Counted from the stretch's first letter, positions 18,997 to 28,097 are shown. The stretch is DNA of 64,000 bases from Brevibacterium aurantiacum (GCF_900169065.1 NZ_FXZB01000006.1:1-64000); one strand, 5' to 3'. Numbers and translations: made by a program. Notes: generated from the sequence alone by a model not told the origin.

Positions 18997-21140
18997 GCGC
19001 CCGCCTTGAGGACTACTTCACCGCACGAGACCGCGGTGCTCTGAAGAAACGAGGGATCACCTCGGTGGCGGATCTCTTCCGCTTCTTCCCACGCAGATTC
19101 CTTGTACCCGGTGAGAAGACGCCCCTGGGCGGGCTCCCGCTGGGCGAAACCGCGATCCTGCAGGCTGAAGTCATCTCCGTGGACACCAGGCGCATGCAGA
19201 AGCGTCGAGGCACCATCACCGATGTGATCGTCCACGATGGGCAGCAGTCGATGAAGATCGCCTTCTTCAACCAGCGCTGGCTGGACAGCCAGCTGGTGCC
19301 CGGACTCACCGTCGTCTTCGCCGGGAAGGTCGAGGAGTACCGCGGGCAGCTGACCCTGAACTCACCGACCTGGCTCAACCGGGACGAACACGATGAGAAG
19401 TGGACGCCGGAGGACCTTAACTCCCCATTCCCCGTCTACTCACGAGTCAAGGGCATCGCACAGACGCGACTGTGGAAGGCCATCAAGGTCCTCCTCGATG
19501 TCGCCGGCCCGGACGAATTCGAGGACCCGCTGCCGACCGCCATGCGAGAGAACCTCGACCTGCCAGACCTGCGCACCGCTCTCAACGACATGCATCGACC
19601 AAGGTCAGCCGCAGCGACGGAGAAAGCCAAGCAGCGATGGAAATGGGAAGAGGCGCTCGCCCTGCAGGCGGAGTTCGTCTCCCGCAAGGCCGACTACGAA
19701 AAGCTCGAGGCCACCCCGCTGCTCAACGTCGGAGCCAGAAGTGAGCGGTTCGACAACAGTCTGCCCTTCTACCTCACCGCCTCCCAGCTGCGGGTCGGTG
19801 AGGAGATCGAGGCAGACATGGGCCGGAAGACGGCGATGCATCGCCTGCTCCACGGCGACGTCGGCTCCGGCAAGACCGTCGTGGCGCTGCGGGCGATGCT
19901 CACGGCCGTCGATTCCGGAGCCCAAGCCGCGATGCTCGCCCCCACCGAGGTCCTCGCCACTCAGCATTTCCGCTCCATTGAGACCCTCCTCGGCGATCAG
20001 ATGGCTTTGAGTCCTCTGCTTTCGAGTGATGATCAGGTGCGGGTGGCGCTGCTGACGGGGTCGATGCCGGCCCGGGAACGCAAACAGCTGGCACTCGACC
20101 TCGCCACCGGCCAGATCGACATCGTCGTGGGCACGCATGCCCTGATGTCGGATACGACGATGTTCGACACCTTGGGCCTCATCGTCGTCGATGAGCAGCA
20201 CCGCTTCGGCGTTGAACAGCGGGAGGCATTGCGGGCGAAGGCCGGGCTCAAGGTCCCGCACACCCTCGTGATGTCCGCGACTCCGATCCCGCGCACCGTG
20301 GCGATGACGGTCTTCGCAGACCTCGATGTCTCCACTCTCGACGAAATGCCTGCCGGCACCAAGGACATCACCACCCACGCCGTCTCCCTGGGCGACCATC
20401 CCAACTGGTTGGGCCGAGTCCTTCAGCTCATCGACGAGGCGGCCGAGAACGGGCGAGGCACCTTCGTGGTCTTCCCACGCATCGAGCCCTCCGACATCGA
20501 AGATCCCGAGACGGGTGATGTGATCGGCGCCAGAAAGGGAATTGAGGATCTGAAGGACTTTCTGCAGAACTCCGATGAGCTCCGCTCACGTTCGACTGCG
20601 CTTCTTCACGGTCGGATGTCTCCGGCGGAGAAGGACCGGACGATGGCGGCGTTCGTCTCCGGCGAGACCGACATCCTGGTCTCCACCACCGTCGTCGAGG
20701 TGGGTGTCGACGTCCCTCGGGCCACCATGATGGTCATCTTCGAGGCGGAGCGCTTCGGCGTCGCTCAACTCCATCAGCTGCGCGGACGCGTCGGACGCGA
20801 TGGCAGTGCGGCCATGTGCTTCCTGCTCACCGACATGCCTGAAGTCGATGAGAGCTTCGAGCGACTCAGCGAGGTCGCAGGCACCCTCGACGGTTTTGCT
20901 CTGGCTGAATACGACCTCGGCACCAGGGGAGAAGGCGATGTGCTCGGGTCCTCACAGTGGGGAGGATCGTCATTGAAGCATCTGTCCATTCTCCGGGATG
21001 CACCGATCGTCGAAGAGGCGAGAACCATCGCGGAGAAGATCATCTCCGTCGACCCCGACCTGAGTGCGCTGCCGGCACTGCGGGCCTTCATCAGCAGGGT
21101 TCTGCCCGCAGAGTCGGCTCACTTCATCGAGGCGAGCTGA
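18993..21140 (+). CDS. recG: ATP-dependent DNA helicase RecG
   Basis: The 715-aa superfamily 2 helicase remodels stalled replication forks and branched DNA. An N-terminal OB/wedge domain (about 50-150) precedes the helicase core: GDVGSGKTVVA (Walker A, about 288), VVDEQHRFGVEQRE (DEQH box, about 397), SATPIPRT (motif III), and QLRGRVGRDG (motif VI). The length is slightly above the ~690 aa of E. coli RecG. It starts inside the preceding stop codon (ATGA) and is followed by rsmD after 67 nt. Confidence 0.96.
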   Translation: MSARLEDYFTARDRGALKKRGITSVADLFRFFPRRFLVPGEKTPLGGLPLGETAILQAEVISVDTRRMQKRRGTITDVIVHDGQQSMKIAFFNQRWLDSQLVPGLTVVFAGKVEEYRGQLTLNSPTWLNRDEHDEKWTPEDLNSPFPVYSRVKGIAQTRLWKAIKVLLDVAGPDEFEDPLPTAMRENLDLPDLRTALNDMHRPRSAAATEKAKQRWKWEEALALQAEFVSRKADYEKLEATPLLNVGARSERFDNSLPFYLTASQLRVGEEIEADMGRKTAMHRLLHGDVGSGKTVVALRAMLTAVDSGAQAAMLAPTEVLATQHFRSIETLLGDQMALSPLLSSDDQVRVALLTGSMPARERKQLALDLATGQIDIVVGTHALMSDTTMFDTLGLIVVDEQHRFGVEQREALRAKAGLKVPHTLVMSATPIPRTVAMTVFADLDVSTLDEMPAGTKDITTHAVSLGDHPNWLGRVLQLIDEAAENGRGTFVVFPRIEPSDIEDPETGDVIGARKGIEDLKDFLQNSDELRSRSTALLHGRMSPAEKDRTMAAFVSGETDILVSTTVVEVGVDVPRATMMVIFEAERFGVAQLHQLRGRVGRDGSAAMCFLLTDMPEVDESFERLSEVAGTLDGFALAEYDLGTRGEGDVLGSSQWGGSSLKHLSILRDAPIVEEARTIAEKIISVDPDLSALPALRAFISRVLPAESAHFIEAS

Positions 21141-21207
21141 TGTCGCGCTACTGTGAGAAGACAAGCCTTCGTGTGCTGTCGAACCACCCTCATGAGGAGG
21201 AGCCGCA

Positions 21208-21954
21208 ATGAGAATCATCGCTGGTGCGTACAAAGGTTCCAAGCTCGTCGCACCGGGCGGGTCCAACACCCGCCCGACCTCGGATCGAGTCAAGGAATCA
21301 CTCTTCTCCATGCTCGACGGCTACGGGGTGCTGCAGGCCGCGAACGTTCTCGATCTCTTCGCCGGGTCCGGTGGACTGGGCTTCGAAGCCATGTCGCGGG
21401 GTGCCGCCGAAGTCGATTTCGTCGATTCGGCCGGTGCCTCTGCCCGTGCGGTCGAGGCGAATGCCGCGAAGCTCGGAATCGATCACTCGACTCGGATCCA
21501 TTCCTCGGATGTCGTGTCTTTCCTCAGCTCCCAGCGTGTCCCGAAGCAGCACGCTTCGGCGCAGCTGCAATCCGAGGGGCACAGCGGGGGAACCCACAGT
21601 GGGGAAGGCGAGCACGGAGAAGGGCTCGATGCGGTTCTGGACGGCGAGGTGCTCGAGACACGAAGCGACCTGGACGACGGCGATGGGCGCATCTTCGACC
21701 TGGTTTTCATGGACCCGCCCTACCCATTGGGTGAGGACGCTGTGACTCAGATTCTGGGCAGACTCTCCGGACTCCTCGACATGGAATCCATCGTCGTGGT
21801 CGAACGGGCATCTCGGGCCCCGGAACCGACGATGCCGGCGGCCCTCGAGGTCTTCCGTTCGAAGACCTTCGGTGAGACCGCTCTGTACTTCGTCCAGCTC
21901 AAAGGCAAGCCTGAAGAGGTATCGGACTCAGCAGCAGCGAACGAGTCGGCGTGA
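21208..21954 (+). CDS. rsmD: 16S rRNA (guanine966-N2)-methyltransferase
   Basis: The 248-aa SAM-dependent enzyme methylates G966 of 16S rRNA. RIIAGAYKG is the N-terminal signature, LDLFAGSGGLGFEAMSRG the SAM-binding motif I (about 45-62), and FMDPPYPLGED the catalytic motif (about 167-177). A hydrophilic insertion of roughly 45 residues (about 105-155, Gly/His/Glu/Ser-rich) makes it longer than the typical ~190 aa. GGAGG lies 7 nt before ATG. coaD normally follows rsmD but here it is displaced by the ehu module. Confidence 0.92.
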   Translation: MRIIAGAYKGSKLVAPGGSNTRPTSDRVKESLFSMLDGYGVLQAANVLDLFAGSGGLGFEAMSRGAAEVDFVDSAGASARAVEANAAKLGIDHSTRIHSSDVVSFLSSQRVPKQHASAQLQSEGHSGGTHSGEGEHGEGLDAVLDGEVLETRSDLDDGDGRIFDLVFMDPPYPLGEDAVTQILGRLSGLLDMESIVVVERASRAPEPTMPAALEVFRSKTFGETALYFVQLKGKPEEVSDSAAANESA

Positions 21955-22199
21955 GCTCCCGCCGCCCCTGGTACCGCACACCCTGGGTGTTCGCAGCGTG
22001 CGGAGTGGGTCTGCTGCTCTTCTGGTTGGCACTCAAGTGGCTGAGGAGCCTGTCGGATGCGAAAGCTGCCGATCCGGTGAGTCGATCTGACATCTTCTGG
22101 CCAGGACCTACGGACATCCTGTTCTGGGTGGCCATGGTGCTCATCGGCATTGCGGTGATCGTGAGAATCTGGCGGCTCGTGCGCCGCATCCGCAGCTGA
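21951..22199 (+). CDS. Small two-TM hypothetical membrane protein
   Basis: The 82-aa protein starts at a GTG overlapping the rsmD stop (GTGA). It has two hydrophobic segments, about residues 10-28 and 53-71, and a basic C-terminus (RLVRRIRS). I do not recognise a family. Translational coupling to rsmD and a terminator shortly after it support expression as the last gene of the recG-rsmD unit. Confidence 0.6.
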   Translation: MSSRRPWYRTPWVFAACGVGLLLFWLALKWLRSLSDAKAADPVSRSDIFWPGPTDILFWVAMVLIGIAVIVRIWRLVRRIRS

Positions 22200-22218
22200 A
22201 GCACGCGGGATGAGATGC

Positions 22219-22257
22219 AGCAAGGCCCACCGGAGTCGTACTCCGGTGGGCCTTGCT
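22219..22257. terminator. Strong bidirectional terminator hairpin
   Basis: A perfect 18-bp inverted repeat (AGCAAGGCCCACCGGAGT and its complement) with a 3-nt CGT loop lies between the convergent rsmD unit and ehuA. It can terminate both transcripts. Confidence 0.9.
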
Positions 22258-22267
22258 GAACGTGTGG

Positions 22268-23083
22268 CTACTGCACGCTGGAGAGGAACGTCCGCGTCCG
22301 CTCGTGCTGCGGGTTGTTGAAGATCTGGTCCGGCGGACCTTCCTCGAGCACCTGACCGCCGTCGAACATCATCACCCGGTGTGAGACCTCGCGGGCGAAC
22401 TGCATCTCGTGAGTCACGAGCAGCATGGTGATGTCGGTGGTCTCTGCGATGTCGCGGAGGACGCCGAGGACGTCGCCGACGAGCTCGGGGTCGAGCGCGG
22501 AGGTCACCTCGTCGAGGAGGAGGATCTCCGGGCTCATCGCCAATGCTCTGGCGATGGCCACACGCTGCTGCTGACCGCCCGAGAGCCTGGTGGGATGCTC
22601 ATCGGCCTTCTCGCCGAGTCCGACCTTCTCCAACAGAGACTTCGCCTCTTTGACGGCCTCTGCCTTCGGCTTGCCCAGCACATGGACGGGAGCCTCGATG
22701 ATGTTCTCGAGCACCGTCATGTTGGGGAACAGGTTGAACTGCTGGAAGACCATCCCGATCCGCGTCGTCATGGCGCGCGTCGTCTTCGACGGCAACTCGA
22801 CGCGCTTGCCGTTCTTCTCGGTGTGCGTCAGGGGTTTGCCGTCGACGAAGATAAAGCCGCCGGTCAGCTCCTCCAAGGTCATGACAAGACGGAGAATCGT
22901 CGTCTTGCCGGAGCCGCTGGGGCCGATGAGCGTCACACGCTCTCCGGGGGCGACGGTGAAGTTGAGGTCCTTGAGGACCGTTGTCTTCCCGAACCGCTTC
23001 TCCACGTCCTTGAATTCGATCGCCGGAGTGCCGGAGGTCGAGGTGGTGCCCGGTGCTGATGAGGTGTTCTCAGTAGGTGGCAA
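22268..23083 (-). CDS. ehuA: Ectoine/hydroxyectoine-type ABC transporter ATPase
   Basis: The 271-aa ABC ATPase powers import of the solute captured by the EhuB-like protein. Walker A GPSGSGKTT is near residue 48, the signature LSGGQQQRVAIARAL near 160, Walker B ILLLDEVTSALDPEL near 181, and the switch His in VTHEMQFARE. The EKNGK insertion after the Q-loop region resembles EhuA and relatives. I chose TTG at 23083, preceded by GGAGAAG; a longer reading of the frame runs into the ehuD gene. It overlaps ehuD by 14 nt. Ectoine specificity is inferred from overall likeness of the operon. Confidence 0.88.
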   Translation of the reverse strand: MPPTENTSSAPGTTSTSGTPAIEFKDVEKRFGKTTVLKDLNFTVAPGERVTLIGPSGSGKTTILRLVMTLEELTGGFIFVDGKPLTHTEKNGKRVELPSKTTRAMTTRIGMVFQQFNLFPNMTVLENIIEAPVHVLGKPKAEAVKEAKSLLEKVGLGEKADEHPTRLSGGQQQRVAIARALAMSPEILLLDEVTSALDPELVGDVLGVLRDIAETTDITMLLVTHEMQFAREVSHRVMMFDGGQVLEEGPPDQIFNNPQHERTRTFLSSVQ

Positions 23084-23729
23084 GGCGCTTCTCCATTCGT
23101 TGGATGAGCAGGGATGTCGGGTAGCTGGCGGCGAGGAAGATGAGACCGGCCAGAGTAAAGGCTTCCGTGTAGGCGAATTTCGCCGCTCCGAACTGCTGTG
23201 CTGAGGTGACGAGCTCGACCACAGAGATCGCGAACAGGAACGGGGTGTCCTTGAACATCGCGACGGCGTAGTTTCCCAACGACGGGACCGTGGCGCGCAG
23301 AGCCTGCGGGAGGACGATCGCGGTGAACTTCCGGACCGGCGGCAGCGACAGCGCGGTCGCTGCCTCATGCTGGCCCGGAGGCACCGAATCAATGCCCGCA
23401 CGGTAGCTTTCCGACATGTAGGTCGAATAGTGGATGCCGATGACGATGAAGCCGATGACGAGCGCCGGAACATCGACGAGGCCCGGGATCCCGGCGAAGA
23501 TGAAGTAGACGAACATCAGCTGCATGACCAGCGGTGTGTTGCGGACGAAAGCGACGAGCAGTCGGATCAGCCAATTGATCCAGCGTGGCAGCGACCGAAT
23601 CGCGACGGCGATGATGAGGCCGAGGACCACGGCGATGAGCGTGCCGATGACGGTGGCGATGAGCGTGTTGACGAATCCTCGCAGGAGGATCGGCAGCGCT
23701 TCGGCGGCGAATTCCCAGTTCCAGATCAC
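23070..23729 (-). CDS. ehuD: Ectoine/hydroxyectoine-type ABC permease (EhuD-like)
   Basis: The 219-aa integral membrane protein of the polar amino-acid permease (HisM/GlnP) family has about five TM segments. The EAA loop is visible around GQHEAATALSLPPVRKFTAIVLPQA split over residues ~125-150. HYSTYMSESYRAGI before it matches EhuD proteins. GTG start at 23729 overlaps the ehuC stop (GTGA). It pairs with EhuC in the transport channel. Confidence 0.88.
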   Translation of the reverse strand: MIWNWEFAAEALPILLRGFVNTLIATVIGTLIAVVLGLIIAVAIRSLPRWINWLIRLLVAFVRNTPLVMQLMFVYFIFAGIPGLVDVPALVIGFIVIGIHYSTYMSESYRAGIDSVPPGQHEAATALSLPPVRKFTAIVLPQALRATVPSLGNYAVAMFKDTPFLFAISVVELVTSAQQFGAAKFAYTEAFTLAGLIFLAASYPTSLLIQRMEKRLATY

Positions 23730-24517
23730 AGTGGGCCTCCGTATCCGACGTTGCCTGCGTTCGGCCCAGCCACTGAAGTGGAACCGGGGTCACTGTTCTT
23801 ATCTGCGCGGGCGTCGCGGCGCGCTACCCGTCTGTCGGCACGTGAGTTGGGTCGTCTGCGGCCCAGCTTTGCTGTGGCCCTGCGTTCGAGGAAGTTCATA
23901 CCCTCCTGGATCAGCCAGGCGATGACGAAGTAGATGATGAGCCCGATGGTGAAGGCGAAGTAGGTGTCGTTCGTCGACTGGCGCAGCTGATCGATCTTTT
24001 CGGTCAGGTCCTGCAAAGTGATGAAGGAGACCACCGCTGTGCCTTTGAGGAGCTGGATGAGCAAGGTCGCCAGGGACGGGACCATCAGTGCCCAGGCCTG
24101 GGGGAAGATGACGCGGACCATTCGTCTGGTGGGGGAGAGGCTGAGTGCGATGGCACCCTCCCACTGGCCCTTGTCGACGGTCTTGATCGACGACCGAACC
24201 ACCTCGGCGGAATAGGCACCGTAGTTGAGAGCCAGAGCTCCGATGCCGCAGAGAATGGGGTCGAGGTCGACGCCGAGGAGCGGAAAGACGTAGAAGAGCC
24301 AGAACAGCTGCACGAGCAGCGATGTGCCGCGGAAGAACTCGACGATGATGCGTGCCGGGATACGCATCCAGGCGTGGAGCGACGTCATCGCGAGCCCGAG
24401 GACGATCGCAATGATGATGGTGCCGATCGCGCCCGCGACGGTGAGGATGAGCGTTGTCTGAATTCCCTCCCACAGCTGTGGGAGGAAATTCAGCAACGTT
24501 GTGAAATTGTCAGTCAT
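23726..24517 (-). CDS. ehuC: Ectoine/hydroxyectoine-type ABC permease (EhuC-like)
   Basis: The 263-aa permease of the polar amino-acid family has about five TM segments and an EAA loop at roughly GQWEGAIALSLSPTRR. ALNYGAYSAEVVRS and QLLKGTAVVSFITLQDL match EhuC-type subunits. A basic, Arg-rich C-terminal tail of ~40 residues is extra and probably cytoplasmic. It follows the substrate-binding protein gene after 24 nt and overlaps ehuD. Confidence 0.87.
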   Translation of the reverse strand: MTDNFTTLLNFLPQLWEGIQTTLILTVAGAIGTIIIAIVLGLAMTSLHAWMRIPARIIVEFFRGTSLLVQLFWLFYVFPLLGVDLDPILCGIGALALNYGAYSAEVVRSSIKTVDKGQWEGAIALSLSPTRRMVRVIFPQAWALMVPSLATLLIQLLKGTAVVSFITLQDLTEKIDQLRQSTNDTYFAFTIGLIIYFVIAWLIQEGMNFLERRATAKLGRRRPNSRADRRVARRDARADKNSDPGSTSVAGPNAGNVGYGGPL

Positions 24518-24541
24518 GATCTGAGGTGATCAGTAGACAGA

Positions 24542-25423
24542 TCAGGACTTGGCTGTGGGAAGTTCGCCCTTGCACAGCTGATCCGTTGTGATCTCACCGT
24601 CGGGGCGTTCTTCCTTCGTGAAGCCGTAGTCGCCGACAACGTCAAGGTACTTCTTCTCGTCGCTGACGATCTTGTCGAGTTCCTTGTTCCAAGCATCCTT
24701 GAGTTCTGTGTCATCCGTGCGGAAGACCGTGGCGCCGGCACCGATCTGCGGGACGCCGTCGATCTCCTGGACGAAGGATTCGCTGACCTCGACGTCGGCA
24801 TCCTTGTTGTTCTGTGCCATCCAGTTGAGCGAGATGCCGGTCAGAGCGAAGACATCGGCACGGCCTGTGGTCACGGCGTCCATGCCGTCCTGGGGAGTGC
24901 CGACTTCCTGCGACTTGATGCCGAGGTCCTTGGCGTAGTCGGATTCGATCGCACCGGTCATGGTGGCCAGCTTGAGGCCCTTCTCCTTGACGTCGTCGAT
25001 GGTCTTCATGCCGTCCTGTTCGCCCTTCTTGGTCATCAGGGCAGTGGTGTACATGAACTCAGGATTGCCGAAGGCGGCCTGTTCGCAGCGATCAGGAAGA
25101 ATCGACATTCCGGCAGAGATGGCCCCGAAGCGGTCGGCATTGAGGCCGGGGATCAGTGAGCCGAATTCGGTGTTGACACCTTCGACGTCGTCGACGCCGA
25201 GCTCCTTGAAGATTGTCTTGGCCATTTCAACCGAGGCGCCTTGGAGCTCGCCGTCCTTTTCGAAGCTGTACGGTGCCTCACCGGCGAAGCCGACTGAGAT
25301 CTTTCCGTCGTCGATGGCCTTCTGCAGAGTGCTCTTGTCGGAATCGCTTCCGCCGCAAGCCCCCAGGGTGAGTGTCAGAGCGAGAATCGAGGTCGCGGCG
25401 GCTAGCCCCTTGATGGCTTTCAT
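24542..25423 (-). CDS. ehuB: Ectoine/hydroxyectoine-type substrate-binding lipoprotein
   Basis: The 293-aa precursor has a lipobox LGACGG after a hydrophobic signal, so it is a lipid-anchored solute-binding protein (family 3). VGFAGEAPYSF, VEGVNTEFGSLIPGL and SAGMSILPDRCEQ closely follow EhuB, the ectoine/hydroxyectoine receptor. I chose ATG at 25423, preceded by AAAGGGA; the longer frame adds a non-signal-like leader. It is first in the ehuBCDA operon and divergent from a GntR regulator. A related cationic amino acid remains possible as ligand. Confidence 0.87.
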   Translation of the reverse strand: MKAIKGLAAATSILALTLTLGACGGSDSDKSTLQKAIDDGKISVGFAGEAPYSFEKDGELQGASVEMAKTIFKELGVDDVEGVNTEFGSLIPGLNADRFGAISAGMSILPDRCEQAAFGNPEFMYTTALMTKKGEQDGMKTIDDVKEKGLKLATMTGAIESDYAKDLGIKSQEVGTPQDGMDAVTTGRADVFALTGISLNWMAQNNKDADVEVSESFVQEIDGVPQIGAGATVFRTDDTELKDAWNKELDKIVSDEKKYLDVVGDYGFTKEERPDGEITTDQLCKGELPTAKS

Positions 25424-25494
25424 AGCTGTCCCTTTCTTAGTGCGTTGACACATCTTCATGACATGCGTCTCAAGAACACTATTCAATACTTTTG

Positions 25495-25521
25495 TTGTCC
25501 GGATGTCACACTGTCAGACAA
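25495..25521. promoter_or_regulatory. Candidate GntR operator in ehuB / regulator promoter
   Basis: An inverted repeat TTGTC-N17-GACAA with further internal symmetry (TGTCA-cac-TGTCA, partly direct) lies in the 115-nt divergent region. On the minus strand it overlaps a plausible -35 (GTGACA) with TTGAAT 17 nt downstream for ehuB. This is where an FCD-type GntR repressor would act. Confidence 0.5.
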
Positions 25522-25538
25522 CGTTATATGATCGTGAT

Positions 25539-26300
25539 ATGCCTTCACCCCCGACCTCGGAGCTCCCTGTCCTGCGCAAGGTCATCCGCTCCTCGACGAT
25601 CGACCTCATCGCCGACCAGATCAGAAACGCCATCTACAGCGGCTCGTTGGCGCCGGGGCAGTCCATCAACGAAGTCCGCACGGCCGAGCTCCTCGTCGTC
25701 TCCCGACCATCACTGCGGGAGGCTCTGCAGCGCCTCGTCAGCGAAGGAGTGATGACGCATGCGCCCGGCCGCGGAGTCTGGGTCAAGCGGATGAGCACCG
25801 ATGACATCGACGACGTCTATGCGGTCCGCGAGGCCATCGAAGCCCAGGCTGTGAAGATCGTGATTCGATCGGGCAAGCCGATCGCCCGCATCCACCAGGC
25901 GCTGGCCAGGCTGGAGGAGGCGATCACGGAGAACACGGCGCGCACCATCGGCGATGCCGACCTCGACTTCCACCACTCGATCATCGCTTGCTCCGGGTCC
26001 GTCAGACTCAGTGACCTGATGAAGGTCTCCATGGTCCACACTCGTCTGCTCTCGCTCTCCGATCCGCGCGGTTACGAGGTCAGGTGTGACCTCATCGAGA
26101 CGCACCGGGAGCTCGCCGAGGCGATCGCAGCCGGTGACGAGCAGCTGTCGCTGGCGATCGTGGGCAGAGTCATGAGCTGCGCCGCATCCCGTCTGCACAA
26201 TCCGCTGACGGAACCCGAGGCTGTCATCGTCAGGGCCGAGGACCTCGACGAGCCTGTCGACGACCAGTGGTCGCAGCTGAGAGATACGATGAAGCCATGA
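25539..26300 (+). CDS. GntR-family regulator, FCD (FadR-like) type
   Basis: The 253-aa protein has an N-terminal wHTH (about residues 14-75: LIADQIRNAIYSGSLAPGQSINE, split) and a C-terminal all-helical FCD ligand domain with conserved DLDFHHSIIACSG and THRELAEAI histidines for metal/ligand binding. I chose ATG at 25539; TATGAT ends 6 nt before it, so the mRNA is probably leaderless. It is divergent from ehuB and probably controls that operon. Its stop overlaps the coaD start, linking this regulator to coenzyme A synthesis genes. Confidence 0.88.
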   Translation: MPSPPTSELPVLRKVIRSSTIDLIADQIRNAIYSGSLAPGQSINEVRTAELLVVSRPSLREALQRLVSEGVMTHAPGRGVWVKRMSTDDIDDVYAVREAIEAQAVKIVIRSGKPIARIHQALARLEEAITENTARTIGDADLDFHHSIIACSGSVRLSDLMKVSMVHTRLLSLSDPRGYEVRCDLIETHRELAEAIAAGDEQLSLAIVGRVMSCAASRLHNPLTEPEAVIVRAEDLDEPVDDQWSQLRDTMKP

Positions 26301-26785
26301 AGGTTGTCTGCCCCGGTTCCTATGACCCGATCACCATGGGTCATCTCGATGTCATCGCCCGCAGTGTCCGACTCTTCGACGAGGTGGTCGTGGCCGTAGT
26401 GCACAATCCGAAGAAGTCCGGACGCTTCGACCCGAAGGTTCGCGCCGATCTCATCCGCCGCTCACTCGACGAGGACGAGCGGACCCGAGGCGCGAAGAAC
26501 GTCACCATCGACACCGTCGCCGGGGGCCTCCTCGTCGACTACTGCACCTCCATCGGCGCACCTGCCGTGGTCAAAGGGCTGCGCTCGGGCACGGACTTCG
26601 CCTACGAGCTGCCGATGGCGCTGATGAACAAGCATCTGAGCGAGCTCGAGACGATCTTCGTTCCGGGGAATCCCGAGTACGAACACGTCTCGTCCTCACT
26701 CATCAAGGAAGTCCACTCCGGCGGGGGAGACATCACGGGTCTGGTGCCGGATGCGGTGCTGTCGGCGCTGAACGCCAGCCGCTGA
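26297..26785 (+). CDS. coaD: Phosphopantetheine adenylyltransferase
   Basis: The 162-aa nucleotidyltransferase makes dephospho-CoA from 4'-phosphopantetheine and ATP. PGSYDPITMGHLDVI near residues 6-20 holds the T/HxGH-type motif (MGHLD), and the late EYEHVSSSLIKEV is the conserved C-terminal motif. I chose the ATG at 26297 inside the GntR stop codon because the protein then begins MKVVCPGSYDP, as in the family. Normally next to rsmD, here it is separated from it by 4.3 kb. Confidence 0.95.
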   Translation: MKVVCPGSYDPITMGHLDVIARSVRLFDEVVVAVVHNPKKSGRFDPKVRADLIRRSLDEDERTRGAKNVTIDTVAGGLLVDYCTSIGAPAVVKGLRSGTDFAYELPMALMNKHLSELETIFVPGNPEYEHVSSSLIKEVHSGGGDITGLVPDAVLSALNASR

Positions 26786-26788
26786 GGC

Positions 26789-27976
26789 ATGCCGATTCCC
26801 TCTTCCTCCTCCAGGGCATGGTTCCTCGGCCTCATCTTCCACACCGTGATCGCGCACGCGACCTACAACGGTGTGCGCGTCCTCATCTCCTATCGAACTC
26901 TGGAGCTGGGCGGCAGCGGTGTCGTTCTCGGTCTCATGACCGCCTGCTACTCACTTGTCCCGCTGCTCACTGCGCTCTTCGTCGGCAGACTCGTCGATCG
27001 CGGCTATGCCACAGCTGTGCTGTGGACGGGGACGATCCTCTCGATCGTGCCCGTCGGTCTCGCCGCGCTGGCGCCCAACCTCGGCGTTCTGCTCATCGCC
27101 ACGATGAGCCTGGGCCTGGGTCAGCTGCTGACGACCGTGGCCTCCCAAGCGCTGATCCCGCAGAGCTTCCCGGCCTCGGCCCTGACGTCGAAGTTCGGCT
27201 TTCTCACGCTCGGCGTCTCGATCGGTCAGACGATCGGTCTGCCTGTGGCCGGCATGATCGCGGATTCGACCGACGGGTCACCGCACATCGTCGGTGCCCT
27301 GTGGTTCATGACCGGGGTCTCCGCGCTGACACTGGTCGCAGCGGTCATCGTCATGCTCCGCGGGCGCACACCGCACGTCTCCCGCGCCGATGCGGCCAAG
27401 GACGCCCGCACGCCCTGGTCTCTGCTCTCGATCCGGGGAATGAAGCCCGCGATCCTCGCCTCGATGACCACGCTGGCGGCCGTGGACCTGATGACGGCCT
27501 ATCTGCCGCTCATCGGTCAGCAGAACGGATTGTCGGTGACGACGGTGACCTGGCTGCTGACCCTGCGCACGCTCGCCTCGGTCATCTCGCGGCTCATCAT
27601 CGGGGTGCTGACCCGCAGATGGCACAATCTCTCGCTCCTGTGGACCGCCTCGGCGCTGGCAGGGGTCTGCATCATCCTCATCCCCGTCTTCACTCAGCCT
27701 TGGGCGCTGGCGATCCTGCTGCTCATCTCCGGGTTCTGCTTCGGGCTCACGCAGCCGCTGACGATGACCTGGGTCTCGACCCTGTCGGACCCGGCCAACC
27801 GTGCCGCGGTCCTCTCTATCCGGCTCGCCGGCAACCGACTCAGCCAAGTCGCAATCCCCTCGGCGGCGTCCCTGCTCACCCTCATCGCGGGCTCGGGCAT
27901 CGTCTTTACGATCTCCGGTGCGCTGCTCTTGGCCGCCGGTGGGGTGACGCTGCGCAATCACCGCGAGAAATGGTGA
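26789..27976 (+). CDS. MFS transporter
   Basis: The 395-aa major facilitator protein has about 12 hydrophobic segments in two halves with a central cytoplasmic loop near residues 190-210 (RGRTPHVSRADAAKD). A loop like RLVDRGYA follows TM2-3, as in the MFS motif A region. It starts 3 nt after coaD, so it is probably co-transcribed, but its substrate cannot be told from sequence or context. It looks like an addition to the coaD-yceD string. Confidence 0.85.
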   Translation: MPIPSSSSRAWFLGLIFHTVIAHATYNGVRVLISYRTLELGGSGVVLGLMTACYSLVPLLTALFVGRLVDRGYATAVLWTGTILSIVPVGLAALAPNLGVLLIATMSLGLGQLLTTVASQALIPQSFPASALTSKFGFLTLGVSIGQTIGLPVAGMIADSTDGSPHIVGALWFMTGVSALTLVAAVIVMLRGRTPHVSRADAAKDARTPWSLLSIRGMKPAILASMTTLAAVDLMTAYLPLIGQQNGLSVTTVTWLLTLRTLASVISRLIIGVLTRRWHNLSLLWTASALAGVCIILIPVFTQPWALAILLLISGFCFGLTQPLTMTWVSTLSDPANRAAVLSIRLAGNRLSQVAIPSAASLLTLIAGSGIVFTISGALLLAAGGVTLRNHREKW

Positions 27977-28008
27977 CCAGGAACACCTGTGCAACTTCGC
28001 AGGCTCGA

Positions 28009-28038
28009 TTGGTAATGACCGGCGATGATGACTAGAAT
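28009..28038 (+). promoter_or_regulatory. Promoter of yceD-rpmF
   Basis: TTGGTA at 28009-28014 and TAGAAT at 28033-28038 are separated by 18 nt, 60 nt before the yceD start. Good match to a housekeeping actinobacterial promoter. Confidence 0.6.
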
Positions 28039-28097
28039 GGTGAGTCGCGTGTGAACGCAGGAGTAAGCATCCTCAATCACGTAAAGGAGGAGTGAGC

